Source of the DNA: Roseateles_E sp005503085
GTDB lineage: Bacteria; Pseudomonadota; Gammaproteobacteria; Burkholderiales; Burkholderiaceae_C
Assembly: GCF_028462495.1 (NCBI RefSeq)
Contig: NZ_JAQOWX010000063.1
Location: 1-33,008, forward strand
DNA: 33,008 nucleotides
Direction of reading: 5' to 3'
The notes beneath the pieces are model-generated. The model did no database searches. It saw only the letters and a program-made list of their open reading frames with translations, and was not told where the DNA came from. Of this stretch, positions 1 through 7,935 are shown in pieces (within the stretch, counting starts at the first letter, position 1; every line of letters starts with the position of its first letter). The position numbers and the translations under genes were made by a program.

Positions 1-687
1 GGCGCGGCGCGGGCGCGCGGCCGGCGCTGCCGCCGCCTCGCCGGCCTGCTGCTCGCGCAGCAGCTCCAGCACATTGATGGAGAGACGGGCCGTGTGGTTG
101 CGCATCGCCTCGTAGGAGGCCTCGGCGTTCGACGCGACGATGGCCGCGATCACAGCCTGGTGCTCGTCGTGCGAGACGGTCAGCCGGCGCTCGACCTTTT
201 TCTGCGCGGCACGGAACGGCGCCAGCCGCTCACGCAGACTGTCGAGCACGCCGGTCAGCGTGCGGTTCTGCGCGCCGGCGCCGATCAGCTGGTGGAACTG
301 GTGATTCAGCTCCAGATAGCCGGCCTCGTCGCCGCGCGCCACGCAGTCCTCGCTCTGCTGCTGCAACATCTGCAGCTGCTTCTTCTGCACCGCGCTCATG
401 CGCTCGGCGCTGATGCGGCAGCACAGCGCCTCCAGCTCCACCATCGCCTCCAGCATGTCGGACAGATCGCTCAGCCCGATGCTGCGCACGATGCCACCCT
501 TGCGCGGCTGCAGATCGATCAGGCCGCGGGCAGCCAGCTCGCGCAGCGCCTCGCGGATCGGCGTGCGCGAGACCTGGAAGCGCTCGGCCAGCACCAGCTC
601 CTCGAGCTTCTGGCCCGGCGGCAGTTTGCCGCTGACGATGTCCTCGGTCAGGCTGCGGCAGATGGCGGCGGATGCGTTATTGGCCAT
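1..687 (-). CDS. GntR-family transcriptional regulator, FCD subfamily (3' end off window)
   Basis: The reading frame begins at an ATG at 687 and stays open for 229 codons to the left edge, so only the extreme C-terminus may be missing (FCD regulators are usually 220-250 residues). Residues about 5-75 form a winged helix with the GntR signature: EELVLAERFQVSRTPIREAL is the recognition region, followed by a wing with RKGGIV. Residues about 80-215 are an all-helical FCD ligand domain; the metal-type histidines are visible in LNHQFHQ, DEHQAV and MRNHTAR. The tail is Ala/Arg rich. It is divergent from the VOC gene at 904, and the intergenic region carries a perfect ATGTATACAT palindrome, the kind of site GntR/FCD proteins bind. 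The same palindrome recurs at the FAH operon and, with one mismatch, at kynureninase. I infer it is the local repressor of a catabolic regulon whose inducer is a pathway acid. Family is certain; regulon assignment is inferred. Confidence 0.9.
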   Translation of the reverse strand, partial: MANNASAAICRSLTEDIVSGKLPPGQKLEELVLAERFQVSRTPIREALRELAARGLIDLQPRKGGIVRSIGLSDLSDMLEAMVELEALCCRISAERMSAVQKKQLQMLQQQSEDCVARGDEAGYLELNHQFHQLIGAGAQNRTLTGVLDSLRERLAPFRAAQKKVERRLTVSHDEHQAVIAAIVASNAEASYEAMRNHTARLSINVLELLREQQAGEAAAAPAARPRRA

Positions 688-821
688 GCGTGATCAATCC
701 CCGGGTGTGGGCTGCGCCAGCCCTTGTTCGTAGCGCCAGGCCAGGCGCGATGACAACGCGCAAGACCTGGCCCCGGGGATTTTAGCTGCGCCAGACACAA
801 GACAGCCTTGTTTTGCGCTTA

Positions 822-850
822 TTGAATACACATTACTTATCATGTATACA
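822..850 (+). promoter_or_regulatory. Sigma-70-type promoter of the VOC gene
   Basis: A -35 box TTGAAT (822-827) and a -10 box TATACA (845-850) are separated by exactly 17 bases. The expected start is near 857, about 47 bases before the VOC start codon, which has an AGGAGA ribosome site at about 890-895. The -10 box lies inside the ATGTATACAT palindrome, so a bound repressor would block polymerase. Confidence 0.55.
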
Positions 851-851
851 T
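842..851. promoter_or_regulatory. GntR/FCD-type operator palindrome, copy 1
   Basis: Perfect 10-base palindrome ATGTATACAT in the GntR/VOC divergent intergenic region, overlapping the VOC -10 box. Identical to the copy at 6927-6936 and one base off the copy at 14631-14640. Binding by the adjacent GntR protein is inferred from family preference for short A/T-centred palindromes with a GTATAC core. Confidence 0.6.
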
Positions 852-903
852 ATGATCTTGATCACCCGAACCACTCAACTACCCATCCACAGGAGACCCT
901 CTC

Positions 904-1377
904 ATGGCTAATGGCAAGCTGCGCCACATCGCGATCTCGGTGCCCGACCCCTGGGCCGTCGCACCCTTCTACATCGAGTCCTTCGGCCTGAAGAAGGTCG
1001 GCGAGACCGATTCCTCGCTGGCCCGCGGCATTTATCTCAGCGACGGCACCGTGACGATCGCGCTGCTGAAGTATAAGACCGACGAGGCCGCCGGCGAGCG
1101 CGGCCGCGGCTATGTGGGCCTGCACCATATCGGCTTCTGGCTCGACGAGATCAAGCAGGCGCGCGCCGAGTGCGAGGCCGCCGGCGGCACCTACTACATG
1201 GGCGAGGTGCCGGTGAAGGGCAACAGCTTCTACGAGGTCAAGTACCGCGACCCGAACGGCGTCATCATCGACCTGACCGACCACGGCTGGGGCGGCGCCT
1301 CCAAGGACGGTGGTACCCAGCCCGACGGCCCGGCGCTGCGGCATCCGGAACTGAAGGCCGAGCGCAGCGGGCTCTGA
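904..1377 (+). CDS. VOC (glyoxalase/extradiol dioxygenase-fold) family protein
   Basis: A 157-residue single-unit VOC protein. Two beta-alpha-beta-beta-beta modules are visible, with HIAISV at residues 8-13 and HHIGFWLD at 74-81, ending in the family hallmark RDPNGVIIDLTD. The metal positions read His8, His74/75 and Asp123; the third ligand is normally Glu, so Asp here is a deviation and the protein may use a different metal geometry or be a lyase, isomerase or binding protein rather than a ring-cleaving dioxygenase. The start at 904 has an AGGAGA ribosome site. It stands alone in its transcription unit, divergent from the GntR gene, with only two bases between its stop and that of the convergent gene at 1380. 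The shared operator links it to the FAH operon 6 kb away. Substrate unknown. Confidence 0.85.
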   Translation: MANGKLRHIAISVPDPWAVAPFYIESFGLKKVGETDSSLARGIYLSDGTVTIALLKYKTDEAAGERGRGYVGLHHIGFWLDEIKQARAECEAAGGTYYMGEVPVKGNSFYEVKYRDPNGVIIDLTDHGWGGASKDGGTQPDGPALRHPELKAERSGL

Positions 1378-1379
1378 GC

Positions 1380-2174
1380 TCAGCTGCGCACCTCCAGATC
1401 GAAGGCCAGCAGCTTCCACTGGCCTTGTTCCAGCACATAGCGCTGCTCGAAGTCCACACGGCTCTTGCGCAGCTGGTAGTGCCCGGGCAGCACCAGCACG
1501 CCCTGGGCGTCGAGGCGGGCGGCCTCGATCTGCGGCTCGTGCTGGTTCAGCACGGTCAGGTCGCCGATATCGAACAGCGGGCGGTAGGCCTCGTCGAGCT
1601 TGGCGACGCTGAACTGCCGCTGCCACGTTTGCGAGATATTGCGGTGAAAACGCGCCATGCTGCGCTCGCGGGTCGAGACGGTGAACTCGTGCATCGCCAG
1701 CTTGACCATCTCGGCCTTGGCGCGCTCGTCGGGCAAGGCGGGCTGCGGAGTCGGCGTCGGCGTCGGCGTCGTGGCGTCGGCGATGCCGGCCGGGTCGCGC
1801 CCGATGGCCTGGATACGCCAGGCATCGCCTTCCTTGACCAGCGTGATGCTGACCGGGATGGAGGCGCCGCCCGCCGCCTCCAGCGTGCCGCGCAGCTCAC
1901 CGCGCGCGCCGCTGACCTTGCGCTCCGACCAGCTGGTGCCGGCAATATCGCTCATGCCCTGGCTGCGCAGCTGGCGCGTCAGGCCTTCTTCACCGAGGCT
2001 GTCGCGCAGCTCGCGGGCCAGCAGCGCGCGTGCGCCGGCCATGTCGTGCTGGCGTGCGGCGCTGAAGAACTGGTCGGCGGTGCTGGCCAGGCCGGCGGTC
2101 AAGTACAGACCGGCGCCGACCGCGACGGTGGCCAGGCCCAGCAGGGCGACAGCGATCTTTTTCCAGGGTTTCAT
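1380..2174 (-). CDS. Membrane-anchored protein with two probable NTF2-like modules
   Basis: A 264-residue protein I cannot name. Residues about 7-27 form a single N-terminal hydrophobic helix (VALLGLATVAVGAGLYLT) that would anchor it in the inner membrane facing the periplasm. Residues about 30-130 and 150-264 look like two alpha+beta modules separated by a Thr-Pro repeat linker (TTPTPTPTPQP, residues about 135-145). The pattern of helix followed by strands ending in GDAWRIQAIG and QGQWKLLAFDLEVRS resembles the last strands of lumazine-binding/SnoaL-like NTF2 folds (DUF4864 or DUF4019 type), which is an inference from shape only. It is convergent with the VOC gene and heads towards it. It has no evident tie to the catabolic genes. 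Confidence 0.7.
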   Translation of the reverse strand: MKPWKKIAVALLGLATVAVGAGLYLTAGLASTADQFFSAARQHDMAGARALLARELRDSLGEEGLTRQLRSQGMSDIAGTSWSERKVSGARGELRGTLEAAGGASIPVSITLVKEGDAWRIQAIGRDPAGIADATTPTPTPTPQPALPDERAKAEMVKLAMHEFTVSTRERSMARFHRNISQTWQRQFSVAKLDEAYRPLFDIGDLTVLNQHEPQIEAARLDAQGVLVLPGHYQLRKSRVDFEQRYVLEQGQWKLLAFDLEVRS

Positions 2175-2283
2175 GGCAATGCTCCTTGTAAGAGGGGCAG
2201 TGTCAGAAGCCGAGGTATCGGCCGCGCTTCGCGCCGCGTATCGCTGTGTTTCTTATGTTGTCAGGGCACCGGCCCTCACGGCA

Positions 2284-2775
2284 TCAAGCGCCGCGCGCGG
2301 CGCGGCCGGCGTCGAGCTGGGCGCGCAGCTCTGCGACCTCGGCGGCCAGGTTGTCGCGCGCGGTGACCGCGCCGACCAGCTCCATCTCGGCGGCCAGGCG
2401 CGCATCGGACTCGCCCGCTGCGCTCGCCAGCTGGCGCTCGAGCTGGCGGCGCAGCTCGGCGAGCTGGGCGTCCTTGCCCTCGATGGCCAGCTGATCCTTG
2501 GCCTTGCCGACCAGGGCGTTGGAGGCGATATCGCGGGCATGGCGCAGTTCCACCGTCAGCCGCTCGATGCTGGCATCGCGCTCCGCCAGCTGGGTCAAGG
2601 CCTGCTCGTTCGACTGCCGCAGTGCGGCCAGTTCGCCCTCTGTTTGCGCCAGGCTGTCACGCAGCGGCGCCGCCGCGTCCTCGGCCAACTGCCGGGCCCA
2701 GTCGCTCAGGGCAGCCGTGATCGACGCGGGGATAGGGGCGGCAGCGCCGTCGGCGGGGAGTTCTTGGCCTGACAT
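2284..2775 (-). CDS. Coiled-coil hypothetical protein
   Basis: A 163-residue soluble protein with no recognised family. Residues about 20-158 are almost continuous Ala/Glu/Leu/Arg/Gln heptads (for example EGELAALRQSNEQALTQL), predicting a long coiled coil; no signal peptide or membrane segment is seen. The N-terminus (MSGQELPADG) is acidic and probably disordered. It lies in the same direction as the GGDEF-EAL gene behind it (98-base gap) and the membrane protein ahead of it (109-base gap). It resembles the helical DNA-binding KfrA-like proteins only in composition, so no function is assigned. Confidence 0.6.
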   Translation of the reverse strand: MSGQELPADGAAAPIPASITAALSDWARQLAEDAAAPLRDSLAQTEGELAALRQSNEQALTQLAERDASIERLTVELRHARDIASNALVGKAKDQLAIEGKDAQLAELRRQLERQLASAAGESDARLAAEMELVGAVTARDNLAAEVAELRAQLDAGRAARGA

Positions 2776-2873
2776 ATCGATTCAAATTCCGTAGGGAGTG
2801 GAGGTGCGGCCTGTCAATCAGTGCTTGGCGGGTTTGTTCATCAGGATAGAGGCGACGGTTCGGCCACTTTTCT

Positions 2874-5249
2874 TTAACGCGAGGGCTGCGACGCCGCCAG
2901 CTGCAGCAGCGCGCGGAACGCCGGTTCGGCCATCGGCTTGTGGAACAGCCAGCCCTGGGCGGCGCCGCAGCCCAGGACACGCAGGGCCTGCAGCTGCTGC
3001 TCGGTCTCGACGCCCTCGGCCACCACCGCCAGACCCAGGGTGCGGGCCAGGCTCAGGATGGCGCTGGCGATCGCGCGGTCGTCGGCATGGTCGGCGATGC
3101 CGTTGACAAAGCTGCGGTCGATCTTGAGCTCGCTGATCGGCATGCGCTTCAGATAGGACAGCGAGGAGTAGCCGGTGCCGAAGTCATCGATGCTGATCTT
3201 GAAGCCCAGCCCGGTCAGCTCGGCCAGCACCTGCAGGCCGGCCTCGCCGCGCTCCATCAGCGTGCCCTCGGTCAGCTCGATGATGATGCTGGCCGGCGCC
3301 AGGCCGCAACGGGCCAGGCTGTCGCTGAGCCAGCCGGCGAAGCCGCTGCCGCGCAGCTGGCTGGGCGAGACATTGATCGCGATCGGCGGCACCACCAGGC
3401 CGGCTTCGCGCCAGGCCACGATGTCGGCGATGGTGCGCATCAGCACCAGCTCGCCGATGCCGGCGACGATGCCGGAGCGCTCGGCCAGCGGGATGAACTC
3501 GGCCGGCGAGACCGGACCCAGCTCCGCATCGGTCCAGCGTACCAGGGCCTCGGCCCCGATCAGCGCGCCGTCGGCGATACGGATCTTGGGCTGGTAATGC
3601 ACACCCAGCTGGCGCTGCGCAATGGCGCGGCGCAAATGGGTCAGCAGGGTCAGGTCGCGCTGCAGGGCCTGCTTGATGTCCTGGGCGAAGTACTGGAACT
3701 GGTTCTTGCCCAGCTCCTTGGCACGGTACATCGCGGCATCGGCAGCGCGCAGCAGGCTGGTCGAATCGTCGCCATCGCCGGGGAACTGGCTGATGCCTAT
3801 GCTGGCGCTCACATAGAGCTCGTGGCCCAGGCACTGGAAGGGCTGGCTCAAGGCGGTGACGATGCGCTCGCACACCGTGTTGACCTGCAGCGCATCGATG
3901 TTCTCCAGCAGCGCGGCAAACTCGTCGCCACCGAGGCGCGCGATGGTGTCGATATCGCGCAGGCAGTCGAGCAGGCGCTGCGACACATCCATCAGCAGTG
4001 CATCGCCGACCTCGTGGCCCAGCGTATCGTTGATGGTCTTGAAGTTGTCCAGATCGATGAACAGCACGGCCAGCACATGCTGCTCGCGCTGCGCCAGCGC
4101 GATCGCCTGGCGCAGCCGCTGCTGCAGCCGGGCCCGGTTGGGCAGGCCGGTCAGATCGTCCTCATGGGCCATGCGGCGCAGATGCTGCTCGGCGCGCATG
4201 CGCTGGATCTCGGTACTGGCCCGCACCGCCAGCAGCTCCATCAGCTCGGTGGCCAGGCGGCTGTCGGGCAGGCTGGCGCGGCCCAGCACGGCCAGCACGC
4301 CGATCGCCGTGCCGCGGATATCGAACAGCGGCACACCGACATAGCTCTCGGCCACCAGCCCCTGCAGCAGCGCGGCCTGCGGATAGCGCCGGCTGAGCCC
4401 CTCGGGCACGACCAGACTCTGCCGGCCCACCACCTCGGCGCAGGGCATCTGGGCGATCACATAGCTGAGGTTGTTCTGCTGCTGCCCATCGCAGCAAAAG
4501 GCCAGCGTGCGGGCGCTGGCACCGCCCGGCGCCTCCAGCACCGCGACGAAAGCATGGTCGCCGCCGAACAGCCGCACCAGCTGCTGCACCAGATTGCGGA
4601 AATAGGCCTCGCCATAGCTGCCCGAGCCGCCGACGGCCAGTTCGCGCAAGACCTGCTCCAGGCGATGGCTCTGGTCCAGCTCGCGCTCCAGCCGGCTGTT
4701 GACACGCTGCAGCTCCTGGGTGCGCGCCTGTATCAGCGACTCCAGCGATGCCGCGCGCTGATCGACCGCGCGGACAAAGTGCAGCGCGCGGAAATCGCTC
4801 TCGATCAGCTGGCGCAGCTGGCCCAGCAAGCCCTGCATGGCCGCCGAGCGGGGTGCCGCCTCGCGCGCCAGCACGCACAGCGTGCCGTACACCGTCTTGT
4901 CCGGCCACAGCAGGGGCACGCCCATATAGGCCCGCATCTGGCCGTTGGCAGCCAGCCGCGGCCGCCACAGCGGGTCCTGCTCCGCATCATCCACCGTCAG
5001 CGCGGCGCGCCCGGCGACCACCGCCGCGCAATAGGCCTCGGCCGGCAACAGCCGTTCGTCGCCGGCCTCGAACAGCGGAGCGTCCGAGCGACTGGCGACT
5101 TGCACCCGCAGGCCCGCCGGGCCGACGCAGCTGATCAGTGCGGCATCGGCCGCATACACCTCGGCCAGCAGATCGACCAGGCGCTGCCATTTGCGCAGAT
5201 ACAGGCCAGGGACCTGGTGCGGCTGCGGGCTGCCGCTATCGAGGTCCAT
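2874..5249 (-). CDS. GAF-GAF-GGDEF-EAL cyclic-di-GMP enzyme
   Basis: A 791-residue cytoplasmic signalling protein without membrane segments. Domain order: GAF 1 (about 15-165), signalling coiled coil (about 170-200), GAF 2 (about 205-350), GGDEF (about 365-525) and EAL (about 535-785). GGDEF is intact at about 440-444, and an inhibitory I-site RDID lies five residues before it. The EAL core is intact: EAL at about 566, INVSPSQL, ELTEGTL, IDDFGTGYSSL, LKIDRSF, VVAEGVET and QGWLFHKPM. Both diguanylate cyclase and phosphodiesterase activities are therefore possible, with GAF input selecting between them. The start may be ATG 5249 or GTG 5252; the latter directly abuts the stop of the upstream stand-alone GAF gene (TGAGTGATG), so the two are translationally coupled. 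GAF 1 closely resembles that neighbour. Confidence 0.93.
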   Translation of the reverse strand: MDLDSGSPQPHQVPGLYLRKWQRLVDLLAEVYAADAALISCVGPAGLRVQVASRSDAPLFEAGDERLLPAEAYCAAVVAGRAALTVDDAEQDPLWRPRLAANGQMRAYMGVPLLWPDKTVYGTLCVLAREAAPRSAAMQGLLGQLRQLIESDFRALHFVRAVDQRAASLESLIQARTQELQRVNSRLERELDQSHRLEQVLRELAVGGSGSYGEAYFRNLVQQLVRLFGGDHAFVAVLEAPGGASARTLAFCCDGQQQNNLSYVIAQMPCAEVVGRQSLVVPEGLSRRYPQAALLQGLVAESYVGVPLFDIRGTAIGVLAVLGRASLPDSRLATELMELLAVRASTEIQRMRAEQHLRRMAHEDDLTGLPNRARLQQRLRQAIALAQREQHVLAVLFIDLDNFKTINDTLGHEVGDALLMDVSQRLLDCLRDIDTIARLGGDEFAALLENIDALQVNTVCERIVTALSQPFQCLGHELYVSASIGISQFPGDGDDSTSLLRAADAAMYRAKELGKNQFQYFAQDIKQALQRDLTLLTHLRRAIAQRQLGVHYQPKIRIADGALIGAEALVRWTDAELGPVSPAEFIPLAERSGIVAGIGELVLMRTIADIVAWREAGLVVPPIAINVSPSQLRGSGFAGWLSDSLARCGLAPASIIIELTEGTLMERGEAGLQVLAELTGLGFKISIDDFGTGYSSLSYLKRMPISELKIDRSFVNGIADHADDRAIASAILSLARTLGLAVVAEGVETEQQLQALRVLGCGAAQGWLFHKPMAEPAFRALLQLAASQPSR

Positions 5250-5252
5250 CAC

Positions 5253-5783
5253 TCAGTGCGGGCAAAGCCGCCGCACATCGGCCTCGAAGGCCTGCAGCCG
5301 CGCCTCGTTCTGGGCCTCGCGCTCCAGCTTGCAGATGACCCGGAAGTCGCCCTCGATCAGCTGCTTCAGCCCGCGCAGCAGCTGCTCGGACGGCGGCATG
5401 AAGTCGCGCGTCTTGCGGTCCAGCACGCAGACGGTGCCGAAGATGCTGTCATCGGGCCAGACCAGCGGAACGCCCAGATAGCTGATCATGTTCAGCTTGA
5501 TGTCCGGGTTGTTCATCCATGCCGGATCCTGCAAGGCATTGGGCACCCGCAGCGATTCGCGCGTGGCCATCACCGTCTCGCAGTAAAGCCCGGTGCCGAG
5601 ATCGGCCTTCTCATGCTCCTCGTAGGGATTGTCATCGCCGAGGCTGGAGATCAGCACCTCGATCTGCTCGGGCCAGACCCGCATCACCAGCGCGGCCGGC
5701 ACCTGCACCGCGGCCGCCACCAGATCGGCCGACTGCTGCCAGCGCTCCATATATTCCTGCGGGACATCTTTTTTCTCGTACAT
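5253..5783 (-). CDS. Stand-alone GAF domain sensor protein
   Basis: One GAF domain filling about 176 residues. The GAF core is visible as SYLGVPLVWPDDSIFGTVCV, which parallels YMGVPLLWPDKTVYGTLCVL in GAF 1 of the downstream GGDEF-EAL protein; both also end in a similar helix (QLIEGDFR and QLIESDFR). The start at MYEKKD (5783) is preferred over an upstream in-frame start at 5804 because an AAGGGAG ribosome site precedes it. The stop directly precedes the GGDEF-EAL start, so equal, coupled synthesis is likely. I infer a sensor partner of that enzyme, perhaps by GAF-GAF pairing. There is no catalytic output domain. The ligand cannot be told from sequence. Confidence 0.85.
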   Translation of the reverse strand: MYEKKDVPQEYMERWQQSADLVAAAVQVPAALVMRVWPEQIEVLISSLGDDNPYEEHEKADLGTGLYCETVMATRESLRVPNALQDPAWMNNPDIKLNMISYLGVPLVWPDDSIFGTVCVLDRKTRDFMPPSEQLLRGLKQLIEGDFRVICKLEREAQNEARLQAFEADVRRLCPH

Positions 5784-5857
5784 CGCGAGCTCCCTTGCTG
5801 CCACGCCGTTCTGCGGCGCTGCCGGCGGCGGCCACCGGCGGCCGCTGGAGCATGCTA

Positions 5858-5877
5858 CGCCCGGCCTGGGCCGGGCG
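5858..5877 (-). terminator. GC-rich hairpin after the hydroxyacid dehydrogenase
   Basis: Perfect 9-base inverted repeat (5858-5866 with 5869-5877, two-base centre) just beyond the dehydrogenase stop in its direction of transcription. There is no T tract, so it may only stabilise the 3' end or assist Rho-dependent ending. Confidence 0.4.
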
Positions 5878-5883
5878 GCAAAT

Positions 5884-6873
5884 CTAGACGGCAGCGACCT
5901 CCGTCAGCGGCCCGCTGCCGGCAAAGAAGCCTTGCAGATTTGCGATCGCGTTCTCCACCTGGGCACGCTGGGCGGCCGGCGAGCGGCCCGAGACATGGGG
6001 GGTCAGCAGCACCCGGGGCGAGGCGGCCAGCGCGGCCGGCACGGCGGGCTCGCTCTCCAGCACATCGAGCCCGGCGCCGGCGATCTCGCCGGCCTCCAGC
6101 GCCGCGATCAGCGCGGCCGTGTCGAGCACCGAGCCGCGCGCGATATTGACCAGATAGCCGGCCGGCCCGAGCGCGCGCAAGACCTCGCGACCGACCAGAT
6201 GGCGGGTGGCCGGGCCGCCGGGACAGGCCAGCACCAGGAAGTCGGACTCGGCGGCCAGGGTGGTCAGCGCGGCCACATGGCGATAGGGCAGCTCGGCGCG
6301 CGGCGTTCGCGCGGTGTAGGCGATCTGCATGTCAAAGGCTTCGGCGCGGCGCGCGATCTGCTGGCCGATATGGCCCAGGCCTAGCAGGCCCAGGCGGGCG
6401 CCGTTCAGGGTCGGGCGGGCGGCGCGGCTGGCCTCCCAGTCGCCGCGCTTGACGGCCGCATCGAGCCCGACGAAGCCGCGCGCCAGCGCCAGCATCAGGC
6501 CCAGCGCATGGTCGGCCACGGTGGCGTTGTTGACACCCGGCGCATGCGTGACCGCGATGCCGCGCGCGCGCGCCGCCGCCAGGTCAATGTTCTCGTAGCC
6601 GGCGCCGAAGCTGGCGACCAGGCCCAGCGCCGGCAGCCGCGCCATCGCGGCCGCGCTCAGGCCGGTGCTGCCATTGCTGAGCACTGCGCGCAGCCGGCCC
6701 AGCCGCGCCTCGCCCAGGCGCGCCCGCAGTGTGTCGAGGGCCTCGGTATCGCGCAGGCCGGCCGGCTCGTAGATCAGCGCATAGCGCGCGTCCAGCGCCG
6801 CCAGCGCCTCGGGCTGCAGGGGGATCAGGACCAGCAGCGGCTCGCGGTCAGGCTGGGCATCGTTCATGGTCAT
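5884..6873 (-). CDS. D-isomer-specific 2-hydroxyacid dehydrogenase (NAD(P)H)
   Basis: A 329-residue enzyme of the glyoxylate/hydroxypyruvate reductase type that interconverts 2-oxoacids and D-2-hydroxyacids. The substrate half carries SFGAGYENIDL and NNATVADHALGLMLAL. The Rossmann nucleotide site is GLLGLGHIGQQIARRAEAF. The catalytic triad is present: Arg in NIARGSVLD, Glu in LDVLESEP, His in LLTPHVSG. The position after the Rossmann beta-2 strand (YTARTPR) has Arg rather than Asp, which favours NADPH in this family. ATG 6873 or the second in-frame ATG at 6867 could be used. The gene is divergent from the FAH operon across 108 bases containing the second ATGTATACAT palindrome, so it is probably co-regulated. 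It may reduce a 2-oxoacid released by the pathway's hydrolase or lyase (inference). Confidence 0.9.
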   Translation of the reverse strand: MTMNDAQPDREPLLVLIPLQPEALAALDARYALIYEPAGLRDTEALDTLRARLGEARLGRLRAVLSNGSTGLSAAAMARLPALGLVASFGAGYENIDLAAARARGIAVTHAPGVNNATVADHALGLMLALARGFVGLDAAVKRGDWEASRAARPTLNGARLGLLGLGHIGQQIARRAEAFDMQIAYTARTPRAELPYRHVAALTTLAAESDFLVLACPGGPATRHLVGREVLRALGPAGYLVNIARGSVLDTAALIAALEAGEIAGAGLDVLESEPAVPAALAASPRVLLTPHVSGRSPAAQRAQVENAIANLQGFFAGSGPLTEVAAV

Positions 6874-6926
6874 CGCATCGCTTTCATGTAGGTGACTTCC
6901 CGAAGTCGTCGCTTGAATTGCTTGTT

Positions 6927-6936
6927 ATGTATACAT
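6927..6936. promoter_or_regulatory. GntR/FCD-type operator palindrome, copy 2
   Basis: Perfect ATGTATACAT between the divergent dehydrogenase and FAH-operon genes. For the rightward operon a plausible -35 TTGTTA (6922-6927) and -10 TATTGT (6945-6950) with a 17-base spacer place the palindrome between the two boxes. It is centrally placed enough to affect both directions. Confidence 0.6.
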
Positions 6937-6981
6937 GCAAATGATATTGTATTCACAACAACAAACCGAGGACCACGACCG

Positions 6982-7908
6982 ATGCACAACAACTGGTACG
7001 CCATCGCCTCCTATGAGCAGGGCGCCGGCCCACGCGCCGCCCTGGTGCTGGACGAGCAGCTCTATGACGCCGCCGCGCTGGGCGCCGAGGCCAACCCGCT
7101 GCTGCTGGGCAGCCAGCATGTGATCACGCAGTGGGAGCAGCAGCGTGCCGCAGTCGATGCGCTGGCGCGGCGCCTGCATGCCGAGCGCGCCGCCGGCCGC
7201 GCCCGGCCGCTGACCCCGGGCAGCTACAAGCTGCTGGTGCCCTACCAGCCGGGCCGCATCTTCGGCGCCGCGTCCAACTACTACGAGCATGCGGCCGAGA
7301 TGGGCACCCAGCTGATCGCGCGCAGCGAGAGCGCGCCGTACTGCTTCATGAAGGCCGAGAGCAGCGTGATCGCCACCGAGGAGGATGTGGTCAAGCCGGC
7401 CACGACGCACAAGCTCGACTGGGAGGTGGAGCTGGGCGTGATCATCGGCCGCAGCTGCCGCCATGTCTCGGTCGAGCAGGCCCATGAGGTGATCGCCGGC
7501 TACACGGTGTTCAACGACATCAGCGCGCGCGACCTGAATCGCCGCAGCGACTATCCCTTCACCCACGACTGGTTCCGCGGCAAGAGCTTCGACACCTTCG
7601 GTCCAATGGGGCCCTGGGTGGTGCCGGCACAATGCATCGCCGAGCCGCAGAAGCTGCGCATGCGGCTGGCGGTCAACGACGAGCTGATGCAGAACGACAC
7701 GGCCGAGGGCATGATCTTCAATATCGCCGAGCAGATCGCCTATCTGTCGTCGATGCTGACCTTGCGCCCCGGCGACCTGATCGCCACCGGCACGCCCACC
7801 GGCGTCGGCATGGGCCAGGGCAGGTTTCTGCAGCCCGGCGATGTGATGACGGCCAGCATCGAGCAGATCGGCACCCTGCGCAACCGCGTCGTCGCGGCCG
7901 CGCTCTGA
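6982..7908 (+). CDS. Fumarylacetoacetate hydrolase (FAH)-fold family enzyme
   Basis: A 308-residue protein; the start at 6982 is chosen for its GAGGA ribosome site (about 6968) and because the longer frame from 6892 has a non-homologous leader. The C-terminal FAH domain (about 90-305) shows the GAASNYYEH pocket (residues 95-103), the divalent-metal acidic residues Glu148 and Glu150 in WEVELGVIIG, Asp179 in VFNDISARDL, then KSFDTFGPMGPW and the closing GTPTGVG. The family cleaves acylpyruvates and 1,3-diketo acids, decarboxylates 4-oxalocrotonate or hydrates 2-oxopent-4-enoate; which of these applies cannot be read here. It is the first gene of an operon also encoding an extradiol-type dioxygenase and a RidA deaminase, which fits late steps after ring cleavage. 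The operator at 6927 suggests GntR control. Confidence 0.9.
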   Translation: MHNNWYAIASYEQGAGPRAALVLDEQLYDAAALGAEANPLLLGSQHVITQWEQQRAAVDALARRLHAERAAGRARPLTPGSYKLLVPYQPGRIFGAASNYYEHAAEMGTQLIARSESAPYCFMKAESSVIATEEDVVKPATTHKLDWEVELGVIIGRSCRHVSVEQAHEVIAGYTVFNDISARDLNRRSDYPFTHDWFRGKSFDTFGPMGPWVVPAQCIAEPQKLRMRLAVNDELMQNDTAEGMIFNIAEQIAYLSSMLTLRPGDLIATGTPTGVGMGQGRFLQPGDVMTASIEQIGTLRNRVVAAAL

Positions 7909-7935
7909 ACCTCCCACCCCAGCCAAGGAAGCCCC

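Noticed and set aside
1740..1775. Tandem nucleotide repeat
   Set aside because: It only encodes the Thr-Pro linker of the membrane protein.
2657..2980. 107-codon minus-strand frame spanning the gap after the coiled-coil gene
   Set aside because: Overlaps two better-supported genes in another frame and is Arg/Pro rich; no support.
2940..6149. 1069-codon open frame on the plus strand
   Set aside because: It lies antisense to the GGDEF-EAL, GAF and dehydrogenase genes, has low-complexity Gln/Ala/Leu/His composition and no domain; an effect of high GC.
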